DNA from: Dehalococcoidia bacterium
GTDB lineage: Bacteria; Chloroflexota; Dehalococcoidia; Lucifugimonadales; JAGWBF01
Assembly (NCBI GenBank): GCA_021296015.1
Contig: JAGWBG010000095.1
Location: 1-6,231, forward strand
Direction of reading: 5' to 3'
Length of the DNA stretch: 6,231 nucleotides
Shown here in pieces: positions 1-5,812 of this stretch. Below the pieces are notes generated by a model that was given only the letters and a program-made list of their open reading frames with translations, was not told the origin of the DNA and did no database searches. A program made the translations under genes and the position numbers. The first letter of the stretch is position 1; each line of letters opens with the position of its first letter.

Positions 1-524
1 TCATAGGCCACATGGACACTGGTCTTGTGGAGCGGCTGCCGGAAAGGGTAATAGAGCAGATTACCACAGTCTATGCTGATTCCCTGTTCGATTACCCGCC
101 TCCTCCCCATCCCGACGCCGTGAGTGTTCTGAATAGCGTGAGGGAGAAAGGATACCGGATAGCCCTCATATCCAACACGGGAATGACCCCAGGAGTCACC
201 TTTCGGGCCTACATGGAGCAGTTGGGGATGTTGAAGTATTTCGACGTGCTGATCTTTTCCGACGAGGTAAGGCTTGCAAAGCCCTCCAGGGAGATATTCC
301 TTCAGACCATCGCCCAACTCGGTGTTCCCACGGAAGAGGTGGTACACGTGGGAGACCATCTGCTGATCGACGTGTTGGGGGCCAGACTGGTGGGACTGAA
401 GACCATCTGGATTGAGACCCATGACGAGCGACGGACCAAAGTTGACGTACAGCCCGACGTAACCGTTGCCTCCCTGGGACAGGTTGACGTAGCCATTGAG
501 AGCCTGGCCCTCGCATCCCACTAG
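1..524 (+). CDS. HAD-superfamily (subfamily IA-like) hydrolase, 5'-truncated by window edge
   Basis: The reading frame is open to the left edge (Ile-Gly-His precede the first ATG at 12), so this is the C-terminal part of a longer gene and the ATG at 12 is probably internal. Counting from that ATG, 170 residues are visible. HAD motif II is ISNTG (S54/T56), motif III is the Lys in LAKPSREIF (K90), and motif IV is HVGDHLLIDVLGA (D115 and D120, Mg2+ ligands). The DxD nucleophile motif I is missing and must lie upstream. Residues 1-35 look like the end of a helical cap domain. Family members are cytosolic Mg2+-dependent phosphatases or dehalogenases (phosphoglycolate phosphatase, sugar-phosphate phosphatase, haloacid dehalogenase). 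The substrate cannot be told from this fragment. The family call is strong; the function within it is open. The gene ends in TAG, followed by about 97 bases before the next start. Confidence 0.9.
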   Translation, partial: IGHMDTGLVERLPERVIEQITTVYADSLFDYPPPPHPDAVSVLNSVREKGYRIALISNTGMTPGVTFRAYMEQLGMLKYFDVLIFSDEVRLAKPSREIFLQTIAQLGVPTEEVVHVGDHLLIDVLGARLVGLKTIWIETHDERRTKVDVQPDVTVASLGQVDVAIESLALASH

Positions 525-547
525 ATGCTACCGAATCTCTCCCTGCA

Positions 548-577
548 TTGACATCCGTCCAACCCGTCAGTTACGCT
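548..577 (+). promoter_or_regulatory. Candidate sigma70-type promoter for the Zn-ribbon gene
   Basis: A perfect -35 hexamer TTGACA lies at 548-553. An 18-base spacer follows, then a weak -10 candidate TACGCT at 572-577 (3 of 6 consensus bases). Transcription would start near 584, giving a leader of about 38 nt before the ATG at 622. The exact -35 match in a short intergenic gap is the main support. The poor -10 keeps this tentative; the AT-richer CATAAATA stretch at 587-594 is an alternative -10 area but sits too far from this -35. Confidence 0.4.
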
Positions 578-621
578 GGAATCATCATAAATACGGTTCA
601 GCCAGCCGGAAGGAGACTGAA

Positions 622-834
622 ATGGCCGCTTCCAAGGGTGCCTTTGCCTGCCCCAAGTGCCAGCATACGGAGTATGAGACCAACGAGATTCGCACCACCG
701 GAAAATACTCCAGGTTCTTTGACATACAGAACAAGAAGTTTATGGCCGTATCCTGCGCCAACTGCGGCTTCACCGAGATATACAAGGGGGATAGCTCCAC
801 ACTGGGCAACGTTTTCGACTTCTTCACCGGCTAG
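622..834 (+). CDS. Small Zn-ribbon nucleic-acid-binding-type protein (DUF2082 / zinc_ribbon_13-like)
   Basis: The product is 70 residues. Two Cys-x-x-Cys knuckles, C10-P-K-C13 and C45-A-N-C48, sit about 31 residues apart, the layout of a single rubredoxin-like Zn ribbon. Between them is a conserved-looking block (NEIRTTGKYSRFFDIQNKKF), and after them CGFTEIYKG, which matches the pattern I know from the DUF2082 family of predicted Zn-ribbon nucleic-acid-binding proteins. The exact role of that family is not established. The start at 622 is chosen over the ATG at 496 (same frame, overlapping the HAD gene) because AGGAG at 611-615 sits 6 nt upstream and the longer N-terminus has no family-like sequence. 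The gene stands alone, with a candidate promoter upstream and a hairpin terminator 16 nt after the stop. It has no signal peptide or membrane segment and is expected in the cytosol. Confidence 0.88.
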   Translation: MAASKGAFACPKCQHTEYETNEIRTTGKYSRFFDIQNKKFMAVSCANCGFTEIYKGDSSTLGNVFDFFTG

Positions 835-850
835 ACAGTAGAATTTAGAA

Positions 851-885
851 AGTCGCCCGGCCAGACACCGGGCGACTCTATTTTT
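851..885 (+). terminator. Rho-independent terminator after the Zn-ribbon gene, possibly bidirectional
   Basis: A perfect 10-bp stem, AGTCGCCCGG (851-860) and CCGGGCGACT (868-877), encloses a 7-nt loop and is followed by CTATTTTT (878-885). It begins 16 nt after the Zn-ribbon stop. The minus-strand dehydrogenase stop is at 909-911, so the same hairpin lies 31 nt beyond that gene's end. On the minus strand the stem is followed by TTTCTAAATTC, a poorer U-tract, so termination in that direction is plausible but weaker. Confidence 0.9.
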
Positions 886-908
886 GCAAATATGCCAGGG
901 AGTGATAG

Positions 909-1961
909 CTAGGGCTGCCCGATGGTTTCCCACAGCTTGTGCTGCTCGATAAGCCCGGAAATCTGCTCCCAGGTCTCGTCCTCAATATAGACTCCATCGC
1001 GCCGGCGCTGCTGCTCGTTGCGCCACTCTATCTCCCCCGGGTACAGCACTTCAGTGAACCCCTTGGCGGGCGGAGTGTCCTTAATGAACCTGGCAAACTC
1101 ACCCATCTCCTGTTTGAACTCTGCCAGCGGACGAAAGGCCTCGACATTGAACACCGCGATGAAGCACCCGTCATTGTGGCGGGCAAGGGGGTCTATTCCG
1201 AATCCCAGGCCCGTGAGGATTCCTGAGAACATCTCCACCATGAACGAGAGGCCGAAGCCTTTGTGCCCCTGGTCTGCACCCACCGGCAGAATGGCCCCGC
1301 CTTCGTAGTAATCGTTGGGGTCGGTAGTGGGGTTGCCATCCTTGTCAATCACCCAGCTGCTGGGGATGGCTTCCCGGCGGTTCCTTGCCAGGCTCACCTT
1401 GCCGGCAGCCACGGCGCTGGTGGCCATGTCGAGGAGCACAACCCCATCGGTGTCACTGGGGACTCCTATACATATAGGGTTGGTTCCCAGACGACGCTCC
1501 CTTCCTCCGAAGGGGGCAACGGCCTTGGGGCCGGCGCCCGAGTCTGCCGTGATAATGCCAATCATGCCTTCCTCTACGGCCATGGTAGGATAGTCTCCGA
1601 GACGGCCAATGTGGCTTTGCTGGAAAATGGTCATGGCAGCCACGTTATTGGTCCTGGCCTTTTCGATTGCCATGCGCATGACCCTTTCGGTTACCACGAA
1701 ACCGAATCCCCAGTGGCCGTCTACGCGTGCTGTGGTGGGAGACTCTTTCACCACCTCAAAGGGTGCTCCGGGTACTATGTGTCCCCGGTGGATGCGCTCC
1801 ACGTATTCGGGTATGTGGATGACTCCGTGGGAATCGTGGCCCACCAGATTGGCCTTCACCTGGTGGGTCGCCACAACCTGGGCCTCCTCGTCGGAGACTC
1901 CCTCCGCCCGGTAGATATGGTAGGTTACCCTGTGAAGGTACTCATGGGGGAACACTGGCAT
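909..1961 (-). CDS. Ldh-family (malate/L-lactate dehydrogenase type) NAD(P)-dependent oxidoreductase
   Basis: The product has 350 residues, the usual length for this Rossmann-unrelated family (MDH/LDH type 2, including YlbC, YiaK, AllD, DpkA and ComC members). Family blocks seen in order: VGHDSHGVIHIPEYVERI (about 40-57, with the conserved His of DSHG at 45), QSHIGRLGDYPTMAVEEGMIG (115-135), APFGGRERRLGTNPICIGVP (149-168), LDMATSAVAAGKVSLARNR (177-195) and GADQGHKGFGLSFMVEMFSGILTG (228-251). Members reduce 2-oxo acids or cyclic imines, or oxidise 2-hydroxy acids (malate, lactate, sulfolactate, ureidoglycolate, 2,3-diketogulonate, delta-1-piperideine-2-carboxylate) in the cytosol. The substrate here cannot be assigned. 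The start is secure: AAGGAGG on the minus strand (plus positions 1971-1977) lies 9 nt before the ATG. It is transcribed alone, divergent from the phosphatase gene and convergent with the Zn-ribbon gene. No transporter or pathway partner is in view. Confidence 0.93.
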   Translation of the reverse strand: MPVFPHEYLHRVTYHIYRAEGVSDEEAQVVATHQVKANLVGHDSHGVIHIPEYVERIHRGHIVPGAPFEVVKESPTTARVDGHWGFGFVVTERVMRMAIEKARTNNVAAMTIFQQSHIGRLGDYPTMAVEEGMIGIITADSGAGPKAVAPFGGRERRLGTNPICIGVPSDTDGVVLLDMATSAVAAGKVSLARNRREAIPSSWVIDKDGNPTTDPNDYYEGGAILPVGADQGHKGFGLSFMVEMFSGILTGLGFGIDPLARHNDGCFIAVFNVEAFRPLAEFKQEMGEFARFIKDTPPAKGFTEVLYPGEIEWRNEQQRRRDGVYIEDETWEQISGLIEQHKLWETIGQP

Positions 1962-2043
1962 ATCTCGTTACCTCCTTGTTAAGAACTGGGCCGGAAAATG
2001 GTGACTGGGATTAGAAGAAACGCCCTGTGGGTTTAACCCCCAA

Positions 2044-2072
2044 AGTCTATAGTCTTGCCGGGGATTTGTCCA
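2044..2072 (-). promoter_or_regulatory. Candidate promoter for the Ldh-family gene
   Basis: On the minus strand, TGGACA (plus 2067-2072, one mismatch to TTGACA) is followed after 17 bases by TAGACT (plus 2044-2049, 4 of 6 to TATAAT). Transcription would begin near 2037 and run about 75 nt to the start codon. A quasi-palindrome GGGTT-T-AACCC at 2029-2039 would sit at the start of this transcript and could be a repressor site. Both elements are modest matches. Confidence 0.35.
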
Positions 2073-2104
2073 CCGCAACCCCCTGCCTCCCGGCGTTCTT
2101 CCCT

Positions 2105-2133
2105 TTGACGCTGGAATGTCTGGCTGCTAAGAT
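2105..2133 (+). promoter_or_regulatory. Extended -10 promoter for the phosphatase-tilS operon
   Basis: TTGACG (2105-2110, 5 of 6 consensus) is followed by a 17-base spacer and TAAGAT (2128-2133, 4 of 6). TG sits at 2125-2126, making the extended -10 form TGCTAAGAT. Predicted transcription starts near 2140, leaving a leader of about 100 nt before the phosphatase start. This is the best promoter match in the window and points toward the phosphatase and tilS. Confidence 0.6.
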
Positions 2134-2157
2134 GTGTGCATCTAGTCCATTGCAGTA

Positions 2158-2226
2158 CTATCATAATGGATAGCACTATCCCGGTAATAGGTGTCCTTGT
2201 ACTGAGCGCTAAGCCCGGAGACCTAT
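2158..2226 (+). repeat. Cluster of inverted repeats in the leader before the phosphatase gene
   Basis: Three kinds of dyad occur in 69 bases. CTATC (2158-2162) pairs with GATAG (2169-2173). The same GGATAG (2168-2173) also pairs with CTATCC (2176-2181) around a 2-nt centre. ATAGGTGTCC (2187-2196) pairs with GGAGACCTAT (2217-2226) with one mismatch, enclosing a 20-nt loop that contains AGCGCT. The first two share an arm, so they are mutually exclusive as RNA stems. They lie downstream of the promoter at 2105-2133, so they could be an mRNA leader structure or an operator read as DNA. No known riboswitch was recognised. Confidence 0.5.
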
Positions 2227-2238
2227 CCGAAGTACAGG

Positions 2239-2874
2239 ATGAAAGAGTATATGCGTCTGATACTGGTAAGGCATGGAGAGACTCCCTGGAACAAGGAAGG
2301 CAGGTTCCAGGGGCAGAGCCAGATAGGTCTGAGCGAGTACGGGATTATGCAGGCCAGACTGATACCCAAAGCTCTCCTTCCGATGAAGCCTGAAGCCATC
2401 TATACCAGCCCCTTGACCAGGACACTTATGACGGCCCAGGAAATCTCCAAGGGGCTATCCGTTCCCGTGGTGCCCTTGGAAGGCATCAAAGAGGCCGACT
2501 TGGGGAAGCTCGAGGGAATAACCGGGCATCAGATGCGGACCCAGTATGCCGACATCTACAACGCCTGGAGGGAAGACCCCTCGGACGTCGTCTTCCCCGG
2601 TGGAGAGTCAATAAGGCAGCTCCAGGACAGGGCATGGAGCGCCATTGAAGACATCGAAAAGACCCATCGTGACGGGGTAGTTGTCGCAGTATCCCACAAC
2701 TTCGCCATCCGTGCCATACTCTGCAAGTTCATCGCCCTCCCTCTCTCCAGATTCCACATGTTGAGGGTTGACCTGGCGTCCGTGAGCGTTCTACAGTCCA
2801 ACCCCAGGTCTCGTCAGGTGATTACCATCAATGACAGGTGCCATCTATCCCACGATGCCCCGGACGGGGACTAA
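2239..2874 (+). CDS. Histidine phosphatase family protein (phosphoglycerate-mutase-like)
   Basis: The product has 211 residues. The signature LILVRHGET carries the phospho-accepting His (R11-H12-G-E14). Further family residues are R61 in SPLTRTLMTAQ, the acidic E85 in EADLGKLEG, and the second catalytic His H153 in VSHNFAIRA. All four core positions of a cofactor-independent-of-2,3-BPG histidine phosphatase are therefore present, and the protein should be active. It is cytosolic, with no signal or membrane segment. Candidate activities are GpmB/CobC-like phosphatase, alpha-ribazole phosphatase or phosphoserine phosphatase; no cobalamin genes nearby favour one. The start is uncertain: ATG at 2239 has no good RBS, while ATG at 2251 (MRLILVRHGET, the usual family N-terminus) has AGGA at 2236-2239, 11 nt upstream. 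The gene is the first of a likely two-gene operon with tilS, behind the promoter at 2105-2133 and a structured leader. Confidence 0.92.
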   Translation: MKEYMRLILVRHGETPWNKEGRFQGQSQIGLSEYGIMQARLIPKALLPMKPEAIYTSPLTRTLMTAQEISKGLSVPVVPLEGIKEADLGKLEGITGHQMRTQYADIYNAWREDPSDVVFPGGESIRQLQDRAWSAIEDIEKTHRDGVVVAVSHNFAIRAILCKFIALPLSRFHMLRVDLASVSVLQSNPRSRQVITINDRCHLSHDAPDGD

Positions 2875-2895
2875 ACTCTTGCTCGGAGCAGGTCG

Positions 2896-4344
2896 TTGGA
2901 ACCGGTGGAAGCGAGGGTAAAGGCGTCCCTGGAACGTGCTGGGTACGTCGGCGGCGATAACCTCTTGGTGGTAGCCCTATCGGGTGGTCCGGACTCCATG
3001 GCCCTGCTCCATTCTCTGCTCAATCTGAGGGACAGTGCAGGACTGCGGCTCCACGTAGCTCACCTGAACCATAATTTCAGAGAAGAAGCGGAGGAGGACG
3101 CTCGTTTTGCTTCCGCAGTGTCCGACCAACTGGGCCTTCCTGCGACGATAGGGAAGGCCGACCCGGTGGCATACCAGAGAAAAATGGGGATTTCGTCCTT
3201 CGAGGAGGCGGCACGGGAAGTACGGTATGCTTTCCTTACGGAAGTGGCGGAACGGAACGGAGCCGTGGCTCTGGCCCTGGGTCATACCGCCGACGATTTG
3301 GCGGAAACGGTGCTCATGCACGTCATTCGAGGGAGCGGTATTCACGGGCTGCGGGGCATGGAAGAGGTCTCCACGTGGCGCAGTCGGGAGGGAGACCGGG
3401 AGGCGGTCCTGATAAGGCCCCTTCTCGACGTTATGAAAAGCGAGACGGCAGCCTACTGCCGGCAGCGTGGGATTGCCTTCCGGGAGGACCCCGGAAACCG
3501 ACTCCTGCGCTTCACACGCAACCGGGTGCGCCACGAGCTTCTGCCCGCCCTGGAGAGCTACAATCCCAGGATAAAGGATGCTCTGGTGCGCCTGGCCCAC
3601 TCCTCGGCCATGAACGTGGACTATCTGGAGGGGGAGGTTGCCAAGGTCTGGCCCACCCTGACGGAGCAGAAAGACCATTCGATTGTCCTGGACTCCGGCA
3701 TCCTGGCTGCTCTCCATCCGCTTTTGAGGCGCATGACATTGCGAAGGGCCTATCAACAGCTTGCAGGGGACACTCGCAGGCTGGAGGAGGGTCACCTCAA
3801 GGCCATGGAGGACTTCGCTGCCGGGCCGCCCGGAAAGTACATGGACCTGCCCAGGGGCCTGCGCCTCCAAACCGGCTATGGCCGGCTGATACTTGGCCGA
3901 GGGGCGGAGACCCCCAATCCCTTCCCGCCATTGGCAGAAGAGTACCAACTCTCCCTGCCTGGGTCTGAGGATGAAGAAGTCACCGAGATTCCCGGATGGC
4001 GGATTACTGCCCGACTTGTAGCGTCGCCGGATGTCCGGATAAATGACCCGTTGGTAGCCAGCCTGAGCCTGGACGCGATAGGAGACAGCTTGCTGATACG
4101 CACCCGGAGGCCGGGTGACCGTTTCCAGCCTTTGGGCATGGACCGTGAAAAGAAGCTACAGGACTTCTATGTAAACGAGAAGATACCCAGGGAATGGCGC
4201 GACAGGGTCCCTCTGGTAGTATCTGAACGGGGCATCGCCTGGGTGGTGGGCCACCGTATAGCCCACTGGGCCAGGGTGAAGGATGGGGCTGGAGGGCCTG
4301 ATTGCATGGCGTTGCGAATCAGGTTTGAGGAAGTTCGTCAATAG
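2896..4344 (+). CDS. tilS: tRNA(Ile)-lysidine synthetase
   Basis: TilS attaches lysine to C34 of the CAU-anticodon tRNA-Ile using ATP, which switches its charging from Met to Ile and its decoding to AUA. It is normally essential in bacteria, and this fits the frequent ATA codons in the window. The 482 residues show the N-type ATP pyrophosphatase loop SGGPDS (29-34), VAHLNHNFR (54-62), the family block LGHTADDLAETVLMHVIRGSGIHGLRGM (128-155), and EDPGNRLLRFTRNRVRHELLP (197-217). From about residue 398 comes the TilS C-terminal tRNA-binding domain (LLIRTRRPGDRFQPLGM, then LQDFYVNEKIPREWRDRVPLV). The length is full. The start is a TTG: it is the first possible start after the in-frame upstream TAA, and GGAG at 2884-2887 lies 8 nt before it. 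A GTG at 2905 is an alternative. The gene begins 21 nt after the phosphatase stop, so the two are probably co-transcribed. No hairpin terminator was found after it. Confidence 0.96.
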   Translation: MEPVEARVKASLERAGYVGGDNLLVVALSGGPDSMALLHSLLNLRDSAGLRLHVAHLNHNFREEAEEDARFASAVSDQLGLPATIGKADPVAYQRKMGISSFEEAAREVRYAFLTEVAERNGAVALALGHTADDLAETVLMHVIRGSGIHGLRGMEEVSTWRSREGDREAVLIRPLLDVMKSETAAYCRQRGIAFREDPGNRLLRFTRNRVRHELLPALESYNPRIKDALVRLAHSSAMNVDYLEGEVAKVWPTLTEQKDHSIVLDSGILAALHPLLRRMTLRRAYQQLAGDTRRLEEGHLKAMEDFAAGPPGKYMDLPRGLRLQTGYGRLILGRGAETPNPFPPLAEEYQLSLPGSEDEEVTEIPGWRITARLVASPDVRINDPLVASLSLDAIGDSLLIRTRRPGDRFQPLGMDREKKLQDFYVNEKIPREWRDRVPLVVSERGIAWVVGHRIAHWARVKDGAGGPDCMALRIRFEEVRQ

Positions 4345-4396
4345 ACGTGCAAGAGAAGTGAATCTTGTGGATATAGTGGGGCATCTATCATATATA

Positions 4397-4459
4397 GGGA
4401 GGAGAACGAGCTAAATGGATGCGCTCCGGCGAGCAGAAAATATGTTAATACTCTTGTAA
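4397..4459 (+). CDS. Possible 14-codon leader ORF with a strong RBS (speculative)
   Basis: In the AT-rich gap between tilS and the thioredoxin-like lipoprotein, GGGAGGAG (4397-4404) lies 10 nt before ATG 4415, which opens a 14-codon ORF (MDALRRAENMLILL) ending in TAA at 4457-4459. The RBS is better than that of the following gene, which has none. A -10-like TATCAT lies just upstream at 4386-4391, but without a convincing -35. This could be a leader peptide, a remnant of a decayed gene start, or chance. Coordinates include the RBS; the coding part is 4415-4459. Confidence 0.22.
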
Positions 4460-4505
4460 CAATATCGTCACTCTTTTGCATACATTTGGCCGTACTATTT
4501 AGTAT

Positions 4506-5804
4506 ATGAACACGATAAAAAGCATACACTTCTATATGGTAGCCGTAGCCTTACTGCTAGTCCTTGCTTTGGTCGTAGCTGCGTGTAGCGGGTCGCCGGA
4601 GGGACCGACCCCGACGGGAACCATCCCCCCCGCCTCAACCTCCGTTCCCGAGTCAGAAGAAGAGACTCCGAAAGAGACAACACCGGAGAGCGAGACGGCC
4701 ATACCTACCGCCGAGGCGGAGGAGGCGACGCCCGCTCCTACCCCTGAACCACAAGTAGGAATAGGGCATCCGGCGCCGGAGTTGGCGGGTATACATGACT
4801 GGCTCAACTCCCAACCCCTGAAAATAAGCGACCTTAAGGGGAAGGTAGTCCTGCTGGATTTCTGGACCTACACCTGCGTCAACTGTATCCGCACGTTCCC
4901 GTATCTCAGGGAATGGCACGCGAAATACGCCGATCACGGGCTGGTTATCCTGGGGGTCCACACCCCCGAATTCGAGTTCGAGAAAAAGCTGGAAAACGTG
5001 GATGAGGCCACCAAGGAGCACGATATAGGTTGGCCGGTGGCCCTGGACAACGACTACATTACCTGGAGGGCCTTTGAGAACCGCTTCTGGCCTGCCAAGT
5101 ACCTCATAGACAAGGACGGCATCCTCCGGTACACCCACTTTGGCGAAGGCGCCTACGCCGAGACCGAGGCAAAAATCCGTTCTTTCCTCCGGCAGACTGG
5201 GGTGGACCTATCGGTGGTGGACAACACCCCCCAGGAAGACCAGGCCTATGATTCGTCCTTCCCCCAGGACCGCTCGGCCCGCGTTACACGGGAGCTATAC
5301 GCCGGGTATCTGCGCGGGTACAACGATGCCCTGTACGGCCTGGGAGGGTTTGTGTGGAACCGGGAGTACTACGAGGGCCAGAACAAGGTTGTTGACTACG
5401 TTGACCCGGAGGACCACTTTGGAGACCGCATCTTTCTCCAGGGGCCCTGGCATAACGGCCCGGAGAGCCTCAAACATGCCCGGGAGACGACCAATTATGA
5501 GGACTACATCTTCTTGAGGTTATCCGCCAAAAGCGTCAACGCCGTCATCAAACCCGAAGGAGAAGGCGCAGAACCCTTCAAGGTGCTGGTCACTCTGGAT
5601 GACGAATATCTGACGGACTCCAACAAGGGAGAGGACGTGGTCATAGAGGAGGACGGCAGGAGCTTCCTGTATATTGACGAGCCAAGGTTGTATTCCATAA
5701 TACAGGCCCCGGAATACGGGACCTACGACCTGAAGCTAAGCTCCAACTCTCCTCATTTCGCCCTGTATGCCTTCACTTTTGGCGTATATGAGTCCGGGAT
5801 TTGA
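4506..5804 (+). CDS. Thioredoxin-like lipoprotein with DipZ-type C-terminal domain
   Basis: The 432-residue precursor has a short n-region with Lys5, a hydrophobic core (about 11-25), and lipobox VAAC with Cys27 as the lipidation site, so it should be anchored on the outer face of the cytoplasmic membrane. Residues 28-82 form a Pro/Thr/Glu-rich flexible linker. A TlpA/redoxin-type thioredoxin fold spans about 84-232, with active site WTYTCVNCIRTFPYL (C124, C127) and the cis-Pro segment FWPAKYLID (P196). WTYTCVNC is characteristic of the DipZ/CcdA-associated group. Residues about 258-430 match the DipZ C-terminal Thioredoxin_10-like beta domain (TRELYAGYLRG onward). It probably reduces or shuttles disulfides in exported proteins, but its membrane electron donor is not in view. 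ATG 4506 is the earliest ATG (TAG in frame at 4500-4502) and gives the positive charge a signal peptide needs. ATG 4536 would not. No Shine-Dalgarno precedes either. Confidence 0.92.
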   Translation: MNTIKSIHFYMVAVALLLVLALVVAACSGSPEGPTPTGTIPPASTSVPESEEETPKETTPESETAIPTAEAEEATPAPTPEPQVGIGHPAPELAGIHDWLNSQPLKISDLKGKVVLLDFWTYTCVNCIRTFPYLREWHAKYADHGLVILGVHTPEFEFEKKLENVDEATKEHDIGWPVALDNDYITWRAFENRFWPAKYLIDKDGILRYTHFGEGAYAETEAKIRSFLRQTGVDLSVVDNTPQEDQAYDSSFPQDRSARVTRELYAGYLRGYNDALYGLGGFVWNREYYEGQNKVVDYVDPEDHFGDRIFLQGPWHNGPESLKHARETTNYEDYIFLRLSAKSVNAVIKPEGEGAEPFKVLVTLDDEYLTDSNKGEDVVIEEDGRSFLYIDEPRLYSIIQAPEYGTYDLKLSSNSPHFALYAFTFGVYESGI

Positions 5805-5812
5805 GGTTTGAT

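Noticed and set aside
496..621. N-terminal extension of the Zn-ribbon gene to the ATG at 496
   Set aside because: It would overlap the HAD gene, has no RBS and adds non-family sequence. The ATG at 622 has a well-placed AGGAG.
1263..1982. Plus-strand open frame of 239 codons opposite the Ldh-family gene
   Set aside because: It lies antisense to a full-length, clearly recognisable Ldh-family protein with a strong RBS. The translation shows no family motif and is a codon-bias shadow.
2881..2892. 12-base identity GCTCGGAGCAGG at 2881-2892 and 5910-5921
   Set aside because: It is a short match with no flanking similarity; one copy is the tilS RBS region and the other is coding. Chance is the simplest explanation.
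2977..3948. Minus-strand open frame of 323 codons opposite tilS
   Set aside because: It is entirely antisense to tilS, has no recognisable domain and no convincing RBS, and is explained by high GC and tilS codon usage.
3375..3968. Plus-strand 197-codon frame overlapping tilS
   Set aside because: The translation is Gly/Pro/Arg-rich without motifs, and the tilS frame in the same region carries the conserved family blocks.
4365..4396. Possible promoter TTGTGG ... TATCAT/TATATA before the leader ORF
   Set aside because: The spacing (15 to TATCAT, 20 to TATATA) is off and the -35 is poor. Not strong enough to list as a feature.
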